Shown in pieces: positions 1 through 9,662 of a stretch of 49,488 nt of DNA. The notes under the pieces are model-generated. The model was not told where the DNA came from, ran no database searches, and saw only the letters and a program-made list of their open reading frames with translations. Position numbers and translations under genes: made by a program. Source of the DNA: Acidobacteriota bacterium (GTDB lineage Bacteria; Acidobacteriota; Vicinamibacteria; Fen-336); assembly GCA_022340585.1 (NCBI GenBank), contig JAJDNS010000126.1, positions 1-49,488 of the forward strand. Direction: 5' to 3'. Position 1 is the first letter of the stretch, and each line of letters begins with the position of its first letter.

Positions 1-81
1 CGCTACCCGCTGTCCGAGGCGCTGGCCGCCTTCGAGCACGCCGCGAGGCCCGGGACCCTCAAGATCCTCGTCGACTGCTGA
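1..81 (+). CDS. C-terminal end of a probable zinc-type (MDR) alcohol dehydrogenase / quinone oxidoreductase, partial
   Basis: Frame 1 is open from the left edge and ends in TGA at 79-81, giving 26 residues that finish GTLKILVDC. The pattern of a tyrosine-proline start, a run of alanines around Phe-Glu, and a Gly-Thr-hydrophobic-Lys end is typical of the last helix and strand of medium-chain zinc dehydrogenases, where this segment closes the catalytic domain. No catalytic residue lies inside the window, so the family call rests only on this tail and the substrate cannot be inferred. The gene converges on the ATP-grasp gene, with a GC-rich hairpin between them. Confidence 0.5.
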   Translation, partial: RYPLSEALAAFEHAARPGTLKILVDC

Positions 82-117
82 CGTCCGGGCTGCCGCTCAC
101 GCTCCGTGTCGGGACGG

Positions 118-145
118 GGCGGCCGCGGTTGGCCACCCGGCCGCC
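118..145. terminator. GC-rich stem-loop between convergent genes
   Basis: GGCGGCC (118-124) pairs exactly with GGCCGCC (139-145) around a 14-base loop that can itself pair GGT with ACC. It sits between the plus-strand dehydrogenase end and the minus-strand ATP-grasp end, where a bidirectional terminator is expected. There is no T-run on either side, so intrinsic termination is unproven. Confidence 0.3.
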
Positions 146-212
146 ACGGCCTCGACGATCCAGGATCCCTGGGTGTCCCGAGCGGCAGCCTATCCTCCGT
201 CGGCCCCTTGGC

Positions 213-1553
213 TCAGCCCACGACGAACGTCGGGACGCTGCCGCCGCCGGCGCTGACGTTGATGACGGAGCTGCGGGAGGCGCGGGTTACCGCGCCCGCC
301 TCCTCCCCGGCGACGTAGAAGGGGTTGGCGTTCACCTTCAGGGGGACGAAGGTCATCTCGCCGGTCTCGTGGTCCAGGACGGGGAACGGCTCCTCGGGGA
401 TGGTCACGCGCTCCTGGACGACCCAGGGGGCTTCCAGACCAGCCCGGGCTGCCGACTCCCAGTCCTCTGGCGACGTCTCCGAGCCCAGGTAGACCGAGCG
501 CCCGCCGTAGGAGTGGGCCGGCTTGAGGACGAGGTGCTCTCGGTTCTCGATGACGTAGGGCAGGAGGTCGATCTCCCGTCCGCGCTTGAGCGTTCGGCGC
601 TCCGCCACCCGGCGGGTCCAGGGCAGGACGCGTGAGAGCAGGCCGATCTCCTCCTCGCTCATCAGGTGGGCGAAGGCCTCGTCGGTGAGCACGGCGAAGA
701 AGGCCTTGTCCTCGGAGAGGCGGCAGCGGAAGGAGTTGACGAACGGGCACAGACGCTGGCGGTAGGCCTGGAGGAAGGCCTTCACGTCGTCTTCCCCCTC
801 GACGAGCTCGGAGAGCACCGCCCGGCGGTAGACCAGATCGACGGCGGCTCCTCCCGCGTGCAAACGCCCCTCTCGGATGTCGACCTCGCGGGGGTCGGCG
901 AGCAGGCACTCGAAGCCCCGGGCGGCGAAGGCCTCGCGGAGGATCTCCTGGTCCGGCCGGGTCTTGACCTCCGCCCAGTCGACGATGGCGATGCGGGGGC
1001 GAGCGGCGTCGCCCGAGGGACGCCACTGGCCGACGACGGCACGCACGAGCGCGGCGTCCGAACGCTGATAGGAGACCGGGAGGCCTCGGGCGAAGTCGCG
1101 GAAGACGGGAAGCTCCTGGAATAGCCGGGCCATGCGATCGCTGTAGCCGAAGCCGGCGGGAGCGTCGCTGTTGATCTCGATGAACCGAGGCCCCTCCGGG
1201 GTCACGAAGGCGTCGAGACGGGAGAGCACGACGTCCGGGGGCCCGGGGTCGACCGAGACCCAGCGCGCCTCGGACTCCGGGGTCCCGAGGAACGCGCACA
1301 GCCGGCCCACGTCACCGTCGAAGACCTCCCGGGCCACTCGGGCGGCGACCTCCATGACCCGCACGCCCTGCGACCGGAGCGCGTCCCAGTCGCCACGGGG
1401 GACGAAGTGGGGGCGGACGAAGCTCGGCATGGGCTCGCCGTCGAACGTCACGCTCTCGCGGGCGAAGGCCTCCCGGAGCCAGCGCGCCTGCTCGTCGGCG
1501 GCGGGGGCGTCGGCCTCGAGGAGACGGTGGTACTCGGCGATGGGGTCGGGCAA
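213..1553 (-). CDS. Circularly permuted ATP-grasp protein, glutathionylspermidine-synthase-like
   Basis: A 446-residue protein starting with TTG, 12 bases after the pyrC stop, so probably the last gene of the pyr operon. The sequence resembles the circularly permuted ATP-grasp group (glutathionylspermidine synthase / CP_ATPgrasp). An N-terminal substrate-binding half contains RFIEINSDAPAGFGYSD near residue 125. A C-terminal nucleotide-binding part has the basic segment HLVLKPAHSYGGRSV near residue 340 and an Asn-Ala-Asn metal-type segment near residue 410 (VNANPF). Such enzymes join a carboxylate to an amine with ATP; the substrate is not visible here. No signal peptide or membrane helix is seen, so it should be cytoplasmic. 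No clear Shine-Dalgarno sequence precedes the TTG, so the start is uncertain by a few codons. Membership of the pyr operon is unexplained by known pyrimidine chemistry. Confidence 0.7.
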   Translation of the reverse strand: MPDPIAEYHRLLEADAPAADEQARWLREAFARESVTFDGEPMPSFVRPHFVPRGDWDALRSQGVRVMEVAARVAREVFDGDVGRLCAFLGTPESEARWVSVDPGPPDVVLSRLDAFVTPEGPRFIEINSDAPAGFGYSDRMARLFQELPVFRDFARGLPVSYQRSDAALVRAVVGQWRPSGDAARPRIAIVDWAEVKTRPDQEILREAFAARGFECLLADPREVDIREGRLHAGGAAVDLVYRRAVLSELVEGEDDVKAFLQAYRQRLCPFVNSFRCRLSEDKAFFAVLTDEAFAHLMSEEEIGLLSRVLPWTRRVAERRTLKRGREIDLLPYVIENREHLVLKPAHSYGGRSVYLGSETSPEDWESAARAGLEAPWVVQERVTIPEEPFPVLDHETGEMTFVPLKVNANPFYVAGEEAGAVTRASRSSVINVSAGGGSVPTFVVG

Positions 1554-1565
1554 GCTGGCTACCGG

Positions 1566-2854
<1,289 letters not shown>

Positions 2855-2858
<4 letters not shown>

Positions 2859-3787
2859 GACACCGCCTCCGGGCTCCCTCCGAGGAGCAGGTAGAGCACC
2901 GCCATCCGAACGGCCACGCCGTTGGTCACCTGGTCGAGGATGACCGAGTACGGCCCGTCCGCCACCTCGCTCGCGATCTCCACCCCGCGGTTCAACGGAC
3001 CCGGGTGCATGATGAGAACGTCCTTCTTCGCTCTCCGGGCCCTCTCCTCGGTGAGCCCGAAGCGCTTGAAGTACTCGCGCAGGGTCGGGAAGAAGCCACC
3101 GCTCATGCGCTCGAGCTGGATGCGGAGCATCATGATCGCGTCCGCGCCCTCGATGGCCTCCTCGATCCGGTAGGTCACCGGCGCGACCCCCTCGATCCCC
3201 GGGGGGATGACCGTCGGTGGCCCACAGAGGACGACCTGGGCTCCCATCTTGGACAGAAGCCACAGGTTCGAGCGGGCCACGCGGCTGTGGGTGATGTCTC
3301 CGACGATCGCCACCTTCAGGCCCTTCAGCCGACCCTTGCGCTGGCGCAGGGTGAGGGCGTCCAGCAGGGCCTGGGTGGGGTGCTCGTGGGCACCGTCTCC
3401 GGCGTTCACCACCGCAAAGCGGCAGTGGCGAGCCAGGAAGTGAGGGGCCCCCGAGGAAGCGTGGCGCATGATCACCATGTCGGGCTTCATGGCCTCGAGG
3501 TTCTTCGCGGTGTCGAGAAGGGTCTCACCCTTCGAGACGCTCGAGGTGGCGGCGGCAATGGACAGGCTGTCGGCGGACAGGACCCGCTCCGCGACCTCGA
3601 AGGATGACCTCGTCCGGGTCGAGCTCTCGTAGAAGAGATTGATCACCGTGCGGCCCCGAAGGGCGGGGACCTTCTTGATGGGCCGGTCGATGATCTCCTT
3701 CAGGCCGTCTGCGGTGTCGAGAATCGTCTGGATGTCCGAGGGCTCGAGGGGCTCGATGCCCAGGAGGTGCCGATGGGGAAAGCTCAC
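2855..3787 (-). CDS. pyrB: Aspartate carbamoyltransferase catalytic subunit
   Basis: A 310-residue enzyme of normal family length that condenses carbamoyl phosphate with aspartate. The carbamoyl-phosphate loop [10 protein letters not shown] is at residues 55-64, [10 protein letters not shown] lies in the middle, and the aspartate-side segment [11 protein letters not shown] is near the C-terminus. The start overlaps the pyrR stop by four bases and the stop overlaps pyrC, giving a compact pyrR-pyrB-pyrC unit. No pyrI regulatory subunit lies nearby, consistent with control through PyrR. Confidence 0.97.
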
Positions 3788-4476
3788 CGCTTCCTCCGGC
3801 CGCCAGGGGCGGTCTTGGCGCGCCCCTTCGCCGGGGCTGCCTTCTTCGTTGCGGGTGGCCGCTTCTTCGCGGTCCTCCCGGTCGTCTTCGGCGTCGTCTT
3901 CTTCGCCGCGCGCTTCTTCGTCGTCGTTGCCTGCCCCGGACGCCGCGAGGTGGCGCGGCGCGCGCGCTTCTCCAGGACGATCTCGTCTCGTCCATCCTCC
4001 TCGCCCAGCAGCACCTTCACCGCCTCGTGTCGAGAGGTCGAGAGGGTCTGGCCGACGTAGTCGGCCCGTATGGGCAGCTCCCGGTGTCCCCGGTCCACGA
4101 GGACCGCGAGCTCAATCCGCGCGGGACGGCCGAAGTCGATCAGCTGATCGAGGGCCGCCCTCACCGTCCGCCCGGTGAAGAGAACGTCGTCCACGAGCAC
4201 CACGGTCCGGCCGTCGATGGAGAAGAGGATGTCGGTCCCCCGGGTGATGGGCTGGGGGGCGAGGGTTGTGAAGTCGTCGCGGTACAGGGTGATGTCCAAC
4301 GCGCCCACCGCCGGAGCGGCGCCTGCGGTCTCGGCGATGAGCCGGGACAGCCGCTGCGCGAGGGGGACTCCCCGCGTCCGGATTCCCACGAGAGCGAGGC
4401 TGGCCACGCGGGGGTGCCGCTCCAGGATCTCGTGGGCGATGCGTGAGAGCGTGCGGCCCATCCGGGCCGCGTCCAT
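3784..4476 (-). CDS. pyrR: PyrR bifunctional pyr regulator / uracil phosphoribosyltransferase with histone-H1-like C-terminal tail
   Basis: A 230-residue protein. Residues 1-170 are a PyrR domain, with the typical start [15 protein letters not shown] and the PRPP-binding loop [12 protein letters not shown] at 94-103. PyrR senses UMP/PRPP and in many bacteria binds pyr mRNA to control attenuation; it also has weak uracil phosphoribosyltransferase activity. Unusually, residues about 171-230 form a Lys/Arg/Ala/Thr/Pro-rich tail with repeated KK and AAKK/TAKK steps, resembling bacterial histone-H1-like or AlgP tails. Standard PyrR is about 180 residues. The ATG at 4476 is used; a TTG six codons upstream (4494) would keep family-like residues LASLILMDA and is a real alternative. 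Neither has an obvious Shine-Dalgarno, which fits a short-leader mRNA. pyrB follows with a four-base overlap. Confidence 0.92.
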   Translation of the reverse strand: MDAARMGRTLSRIAHEILERHPRVASLALVGIRTRGVPLAQRLSRLIAETAGAAPAVGALDITLYRDDFTTLAPQPITRGTDILFSIDGRTVVLVDDVLFTGRTVRAALDQLIDFGRPARIELAVLVDRGHRELPIRADYVGQTLSTSRHEAVKVLLGEEDGRDEIVLEKRARRATSRRPGQATTTKKRAAKKTTPKTTGRTAKKRPPATKKAAPAKGRAKTAPGGRRKR

Positions 4477-4503
4477 CAGAATGAGACTCGCCAAAGCGGG
4501 CGG

Positions 4504-4533
4504 ATCGTACCGCGAGGAAGGGGTGACGGACAA
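4504..4533 (-). promoter_or_regulatory. pyrR: Candidate sigma-70-type promoter of the pyrR-pyrB-pyrC operon
   Basis: On the minus strand TTGTCC (4533-4528) and TACGAT (4509-4504) are separated by 18 bases, each matching four of six consensus positions. Transcription from it would give a leader of only about 20 bases before the pyrR ATG, too short for a classic PyrR attenuator. This is a pattern match only. Confidence 0.3.
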
Positions 4534-4547
4534 GCCGCGCCCCGAAG

Positions 4548-5249
4548 TCAGGAGTCTTCGGTGCCGAGGATGGCCGCCACCGCCGCGCCGGTGTCGGAGA
4601 AGTCCGACAGCAGAGCCGCGGGACGGTCCTCGGCGAGGCGCTCGGCGGAAGTTCTGCCGGTGGCCACCGCCACCGCCCGAACGCCCAGGTCTCGGCCGCA
4701 CCGGACGTCGTGGACGGAGTCTCCCACGATCACGACGTCCGGCCCCTCGAACGAGACCCCGACCTCTTCGCGAGCCCTGGCCAGCGCCACGCGCGGCAGG
4801 CGGTAGCGGTCCTCGTCGTCCGACCCGAAGGCGCCGAAGGGGAAGAACCGGTTGGCGTCCACCGGCTGGAGCTTGAGACGGGCGGTGGGCTCGAGGTTGC
4901 CGGTGAGCAGCGCGAGAGTCACCGCGGGCTGGCGATCGAGGGCCTCGAGAAGGGGTCCCATCCCGGGCTTGGGGACGACGTGCTCGGGGCGAATCGAGGT
5001 GGCCAGGCGCCTCCGGTACTCCTCGAGGGCCCGGGGGCGCCGCTCCTCGATCTCCTCGTCGGTGAAGCCCGCGCCCTTCATCAGCTCGCGCACGATCTGG
5101 GGATCGGTCTTGCCGGAGTAGTCGAAGCGTTCGGCGTCCCCCATGGTGCCGAAGGCCTCGAGGAGGGCCTCACCGAAGGCCCGCGCGCTGATACCGCCGG
5201 CCGAGACCAGGGTACCGTCGATGTCGAAGAGGACCAGGCGCGGGCTCAC
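4548..5249 (-). CDS. HAD-family hydrolase, phosphoglycolate-phosphatase-like
   Basis: A 233-residue protein starting with GTG, preceded by GGAGGAG at good spacing and overlapping the stop of the upstream membrane phosphatase gene (GTGA). Motif I is LFDIDGTLVS, with the nucleophile and acid Asp at residues 9 and 11. Motif II is ALLTGN, and the metal-binding motif IV is VVIVGDSVHDVRCG. A helical cap lies between motifs I and II, as in phosphoglycolate phosphatase-type HADs. It should dephosphorylate a small cytoplasmic metabolite, which cannot be named from sequence. It lies directly upstream of pyrR on the same strand with about 70 bases between. Confidence 0.85.
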   Translation of the reverse strand: MSPRLVLFDIDGTLVSAGGISARAFGEALLEAFGTMGDAERFDYSGKTDPQIVRELMKGAGFTDEEIEERRPRALEEYRRRLATSIRPEHVVPKPGMGPLLEALDRQPAVTLALLTGNLEPTARLKLQPVDANRFFPFGAFGSDDEDRYRLPRVALARAREEVGVSFEGPDVVIVGDSVHDVRCGRDLGVRAVAVATGRTSAERLAEDRPAALLSDFSDTGAAVAAILGTEDS

Positions 5250-7081
5250 GGGTTCTCCTCCGGGAGCGGGGGAAGCTCCTCCAGGGGTGCCCCGGGGGCG
5301 GCGGGGGCCACGGCGAGGCTCTCGTAGCTCGGGATGAAGGTGACGGGGTTCCGTCGAGCGAAGCTCTCGTCGAGGATCTCGGTCAGAACCCGGCCCTCCA
5401 TGTCGCGGGCCACCGGCAGGCCCATGAGGTACAGCAGCGTGGGGGCCACGTCGAGAGCCGAGGCCCCCCGGACTCGGGCCCCGGGCCGGATGCCGTCCCC
5501 CACCGCGAGGAAGAAGCCCTCGGGGCCCCCGGCGTGAGAGGCGGCGGCCACCGTCGTACCGGTCAGGGCGCCGAGAAGGCGCCTCCAGAGCGGGGCTGGC
5601 TCGAGGCCGTGGGCGGACAGCACGACGAGGACCTCGCCGGGCCGCAGCAGCTGAGCCTGCTCGCCGACCCACCGCCCGAGGAGCGAGGCGTAGCGGTCGA
5701 GGATGCGGCCGTAGCGACGAACGTCGTCCGGCGGGACGTCACCGAAGACCTCGGGGTGCGCATAGCGGTAGAACCGGTGCCCGGCCACGTCGTAGCCGTG
5801 GAACGAGATCGCGAAGAAGGGTGGATCGTACGCCCCCCGGAGGACTCCAGCGGCTCGGGCGTAGCTCAGGTCAGGGGCAAGGGCGTTGGTGGCGAGCGCG
5901 GCCAGGGCAGGATCCTCGAGAGGTGAGGCGCCGGGCGATGGCGCCTCCGCCAGCTCGCGGAGAAGCCCGGCCTCCAGGTCCCCCGGCCCCAGGGCCCGCG
6001 CGGTGACCTCGGCGAGAAGCCCCGGAGGGTGAAGCGTTCCGGCCACGCGCTCGGGATCCGCACGCAAGGCGTAGAAGTAGGGAGACAGCACGAAGCCCCG
6101 GACCGTCTCCGGTGGGTGCGTGCCCCAGATCCGCACCAGGCCGACGGGGATCCCGAAGGCGTCGAGCACGTTCCAGAGGGCCCGCCGACGGCGCGACGAG
6201 GACGTCACGGGCCGGCGGGAGACGAGGCCGAGCCGCTCGAGCCGGCCGACGAGGGCCCCCTTCGGCAGCAGCGCCCACTCGCTGCTGGAAAGACGCAGGC
6301 GGTAGGTGCTGAAGCTCTTGATCCCGTGGTCGCGCGGCAGCCGCCCGGTGAACATGGTCGTCCAGATGGGAGGCCCCTCCGTCGGCCGCAGGGTGGCCAG
6401 CGGACCGAGGGCACCGCGGTTCGCCAGCAGCACGAGCGAGGGGATGCGGCCCCCCTCGGGGCTGTCGCGCAGGTCATCGGGACCGAGGCCGTCGATCCCC
6501 ACCACCAGGACCCGACGTGCGGCTCGGAGGTTGTCGAGGTGAACCGGGACCGCGGCGGCGGGGGCGGGCGGCTCCGGGCGCAGCGCGAGGGGAAACGCCA
6601 GGGCGGCCACCGGGGCCAGGACCGCGAGGGCGGCGGCCGGCGCCCGGGGGTGACGGGGGAAGAAGGTGTAGTCGAGACCGATCGCGAGGAGGACGACGGC
6701 CGCCCCCGAGGTGACGACCGCCGAGAGGGCCAGCGCCCGCAGTGCGTCGACGGGAATCGAATGCCGGTAGCTCAAGAGGTTGTGCCAGTACAGGGCGGCG
6801 GATACCCCGAGGGCCAGGAACACGAGCCAGACGAGGAACGGCCACCCCGGGATCACGGAGCGCGCCGCCGGCCGCCGCCAGGGAAGGATCCAGGACAGGG
6901 CGGCGACGAGAGCGAGGACCAGGGTGCCGGCGAGGGCCCAGGGGAGGAACAGACAAAGGAGGAGCGAGAGCAGCTCGCGGAGCAGGCGGAGGGTGGGGTT
7001 CAGGTAGAGAGTCAGCACGCACAGGCTCGCCGCCCACACCGACGCGGCCACCGTCGCGCTCGCCAGCGCTCGGCGCTTCAT
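5246..7081 (-). CDS. Membrane-anchored alkaline-phosphatase-superfamily protein (type I phosphodiesterase-like)
   Basis: A 611-residue protein. The start is the ATG of MKRRALASAT, after which about five hydrophobic helices fill residues 10-190. The C-terminal two thirds is an alkaline-phosphatase-like fold. It has a first metal site in VVGIDGLGPDDL, the nucleophile region PPIWTTMFTGRLPRDHGI (catalytic Thr in TT), a DxxxH site in GYDVAGH, and a late His in SHAGGPEG. The usual SDHG metal motif reads SAHG here, so one metal ligand appears changed. Such proteins hydrolyse phosphodiesters or phosphates outside the membrane; the substrate is unknown. It is divergent from pyrK and its stop overlaps the HAD gene. 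Confidence 0.8.
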   Translation of the reverse strand: MKRRALASATVAASVWAASLCVLTLYLNPTLRLLRELLSLLLCLFLPWALAGTLVLALVAALSWILPWRRPAARSVIPGWPFLVWLVFLALGVSAALYWHNLLSYRHSIPVDALRALALSAVVTSGAAVVLLAIGLDYTFFPRHPRAPAAALAVLAPVAALAFPLALRPEPPAPAAAVPVHLDNLRAARRVLVVGIDGLGPDDLRDSPEGGRIPSLVLLANRGALGPLATLRPTEGPPIWTTMFTGRLPRDHGIKSFSTYRLRLSSSEWALLPKGALVGRLERLGLVSRRPVTSSSRRRRALWNVLDAFGIPVGLVRIWGTHPPETVRGFVLSPYFYALRADPERVAGTLHPPGLLAEVTARALGPGDLEAGLLRELAEAPSPGASPLEDPALAALATNALAPDLSYARAAGVLRGAYDPPFFAISFHGYDVAGHRFYRYAHPEVFGDVPPDDVRRYGRILDRYASLLGRWVGEQAQLLRPGEVLVVLSAHGLEPAPLWRRLLGALTGTTVAAASHAGGPEGFFLAVGDGIRPGARVRGASALDVAPTLLYLMGLPVARDMEGRVLTEILDESFARRNPVTFIPSYESLAVAPAAPGAPLEELPPLPEENP

Positions 7082-7139
7082 GACCCCGAAGCCTAGCCCA
7101 TCCCCCGCCCCCGGTCGACGGGTCCAGGGGAGCACGGTT

Positions 7140-7997
7140 ATGATCGTTCGGATGCCCGCCAACCGGATGGTCCCAGTCGTGGCCCGCGACCGCCTTCGGG
7201 GACCCTACTGGCTGCTCACCTTCCGGCACCCCGAGGTCGCCCGCGAGGCGCGCGCCGGCCAGTTCGTGATGATCAAGGCCGGGACCTCTGCCGAGCCGCC
7301 CCTTCGGCGCCCGTTCTCGATCATGACCGTCGATCCCCGGGACGAGACCTTCACTCTCTTCATCAAGGAGGTGGGCCCCGGCTCGGCCGCACTGGCCGCC
7401 CTCGAGCCCGGCGAAACCGCCCAGTGCCTCGGCCCACTCGGCCGTCCCTTCGCGACACCGCCGCCCGACACCGAGGCCCTGCTCGTGGCCGGAGGCTACG
7501 GGGTGGCCCCGTTCCGGCTGTTCGCCCAGGAGCTCGACACGGGCGGCGGGCGCGCCCGGCTGTTCTACGGAGGCCGAACCTCCGACGATCTCCCGCTCCT
7601 CGAGACGCTCGCGGCCGCCGGCGTGCCCCTGGAGCCGGCCACCGAGGACGGCAGCGTGGGACACCGGGGACGGGTCACGGCGCCGGTGACGGAGTGGCTG
7701 GAGGCCCACCCGGGACCGGCGCGACTCTACGCCTGCGGTCCCGAGGCCATGCTGCACGCGGTGGCGCGTCTCGCCGAGGAGCGCAACCTCGAGGCCGAGG
7801 TGAGCCTCGACCCCTGGATGGGCTGTGGCATCGGCACCTGTCTCGGCTGCGTCGTCGAGGTCCAGGACGGGAGCGAGCCCCGGGCGCGGTACCGTTGCGC
7901 CTGCACCGAGGGCCCGGTCTTCGACGCCGCGCGGGTGCGGTGGCCGGGGGAGGAAGCCTCGCTGGCGCGCCGCGCCGCCCTGGAGGCGAGGAGGTGA
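7140..7997 (+). CDS. pyrK: Dihydroorotate dehydrogenase electron-transfer subunit
   Basis: A 285-residue subunit that passes electrons from dihydroorotate via FAD and a 2Fe-2S cluster to NAD+. It has a ferredoxin-reductase-like FAD domain (RRPFSIMTV segment), a nucleotide-binding part (LLVAGGYGVAPF), and a C-terminal cysteine cluster WMGCGIGTCLGC followed by a distal CAC that completes the 2Fe-2S site. The start at 7140 was chosen because AGGGGAG lies just upstream; the frame is open 20 codons further with a Pro/Ser-rich segment unlike the family. The pyrD GTG overlaps its stop. Confidence 0.93.
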   Translation: MIVRMPANRMVPVVARDRLRGPYWLLTFRHPEVAREARAGQFVMIKAGTSAEPPLRRPFSIMTVDPRDETFTLFIKEVGPGSAALAALEPGETAQCLGPLGRPFATPPPDTEALLVAGGYGVAPFRLFAQELDTGGGRARLFYGGRTSDDLPLLETLAAAGVPLEPATEDGSVGHRGRVTAPVTEWLEAHPGPARLYACGPEAMLHAVARLAEERNLEAEVSLDPWMGCGIGTCLGCVVEVQDGSEPRARYRCACTEGPVFDAARVRWPGEEASLARRAALEARR

Positions 7998-8941
7998 GCC
8001 TGGCCGTCCAGCTCGCCGGACTTCGACTCAAGAACCCACTGATCGCGGCCTCCGGCACCTTCGGCTACGGCGTCGAGTACGAGGAGCTGCTCGACCTCTC
8101 ACGCCTCGGCGGCCTCGTCTCGAAAGGCCTCTACATGGAGGCGCGGGACGGCAACCCCACTCCCCGCATCGCGGAGACGCCCTCGGGTCTCCTCAACGCG
8201 ATCGGCCTGCAGGGCATCGGCATTCGCGCCTTCGTCAAGGAAGTCCTGCCTCGTGTCGCACGCCACGATACCGTGCACCTCGTCAACATCTGCGGAGACA
8301 CCGTGGAGGAGTACGCGGAGGTCGCCCGGGTCTGCGACGGGGCGCCGGGCATCGCCGGACTCGAGGTCAACATCTCCTGCCCGAATGTCAAGAAGGGTGG
8401 CATGGCCTTCGGCGGCGATCCCCGAATGACCCATGAGGTCGTGGCCGCCGTGCGGAAGGCCACCGACCTGCCGGTGATCCCGAAGCTCTCCCCCAACGTC
8501 ACCGACATCACCGTGCTCGCCCGGGCCGCCGAGGAGGCCGGGGCCGACGCGCTGTCCTGCATCAACACCCTCCTCGGCCTCGCCGTCGACGTCGAGACGC
8601 GCCGACCGAAGCTGGCCTTCGGCACCGGGGGCCTCTCGGGGCCGGCAATCCGCCCGGTGGCGGTGCGAATGGCCTGGCAGGTCGCGCGGACGGTGAAGAT
8701 CCCGGTGATCGGCGTCGGGGGGATCACCTCGGCCAGCGACGCCCTCGAGTTCATGATTGCCGGCTGTCGGGCGGTTCAGATCGGCACCGCGAACTTTGTG
8801 ATGCCCGGCATCCACGAGAGCATCCTCGCCGATCTCTCGGCCTGGCTCGAGAGGCACGGGGTCGACGACATCGGCGACCTGGTGGGGACGCTGGAGTACC
8901 CCGGCTCCTCCAGCGCCGGCGACCCGGAGGTGTGTCGATGA
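7994..8941 (+). CDS. pyrD: Dihydroorotate dehydrogenase class 1B catalytic subunit
   Basis: A 315-residue FMN-dependent TIM-barrel enzyme oxidising dihydroorotate to orotate; with PyrK it forms the NAD-linked class 1B complex. The catalytic Cys is in NISCPNVKKGGMAFG; other hallmarks are NPLIAASGTFGYG at the N-terminus, KLSPNVTDI, and the phosphate-binding IGVGGITSASDALEF. The GTG start overlaps the pyrK stop and is preceded by GCGAGGAG. The stop overlaps the region of the pyrF start, so the three genes are coupled. Confidence 0.96.
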   Translation: MSLAVQLAGLRLKNPLIAASGTFGYGVEYEELLDLSRLGGLVSKGLYMEARDGNPTPRIAETPSGLLNAIGLQGIGIRAFVKEVLPRVARHDTVHLVNICGDTVEEYAEVARVCDGAPGIAGLEVNISCPNVKKGGMAFGGDPRMTHEVVAAVRKATDLPVIPKLSPNVTDITVLARAAEEAGADALSCINTLLGLAVDVETRRPKLAFGTGGLSGPAIRPVAVRMAWQVARTVKIPVIGVGGITSASDALEFMIAGCRAVQIGTANFVMPGIHESILADLSAWLERHGVDDIGDLVGTLEYPGSSSAGDPEVCR

Positions 8942-9645
8942 ATGCGCGCGACCGGCTGATCGTGGCCCTGGACGTCCCGACCGCCGAGGCCGGCCGGGCC
9001 CTCGTGGACCAGCTCGCGGGCGAGGTGGGCCTCTTCAAGATCGGCAGCCAGCTCTTCACTGCCGCCGGTCCCGGGTTCGTCCAGGAGATCGTCGGCCGGG
9101 GCGAGGACGTGTTCCTCGACCTGAAGTTTCACGACATCCCGAACACGGTGGCGGGAGCGGTGAGCAGCGCTTCCCGCCTCGGTGTCTCTCTCGTCGATGT
9201 TCACGGTCTCGGCGGACGGGCCATGCTCGAGGCCGCGGTGGGCGCCCTGCCAGCGATGAAGACCCGCCTGCTGGCCATCACCATCCTGACGAGCCACGAC
9301 GAGGAGAGCCTCGGACAGATCGGCGTAAACGGCTCGGTGCACGATTCGGTGCGCCGCCTCGCCCTCCTGGCCCGGGACTCGGGAGTCGACGGTGTGGTGG
9401 CTTCGCCTCACGAGGTCGCGGTCATTCGCGAGGCCTGCGGGGCGGATTTCCTGATCGTGACCCCCGGCATCCGCCCGGCGGGGGCGGCGACGGGAGACCA
9501 GGCCCGGGCCGCGACTCCGGCCACGGCCCTGGCCGCGGGGGCGGACTACCTGGTCGTGGGGCGTCCCATCACCGCGGTCGCGAATCCCCGCGCCGCCGCT
9601 GCCGCCATCGTCCGGCAGATGGAGTCGGCTTCCGGCCGCGACTGA
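8938..9645 (+). CDS. pyrF: Orotidine 5'-phosphate decarboxylase
   Basis: A 235-residue enzyme for the last step to UMP. The catalytic Asp-Lys-Asp array is in DLKFHDIPNT; the substrate-binding motifs LIVALDVP at the start and TPGIRPAG plus YLVVGRPIT near the end are intact. The ATG at 8938 follows GGAGG by seven bases; a GTG two codons earlier (8932) is in frame but too close to that ribosome site. The start overlaps the pyrD stop by four bases. No pyrE lies in this window. Confidence 0.96.
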   Translation: MNARDRLIVALDVPTAEAGRALVDQLAGEVGLFKIGSQLFTAAGPGFVQEIVGRGEDVFLDLKFHDIPNTVAGAVSSASRLGVSLVDVHGLGGRAMLEAAVGALPAMKTRLLAITILTSHDEESLGQIGVNGSVHDSVRRLALLARDSGVDGVVASPHEVAVIREACGADFLIVTPGIRPAGAATGDQARAATPATALAAGADYLVVGRPITAVANPRAAAAAIVRQMESASGRD

Positions 9646-9662
9646 GCCCTGGGTCACTCGCC

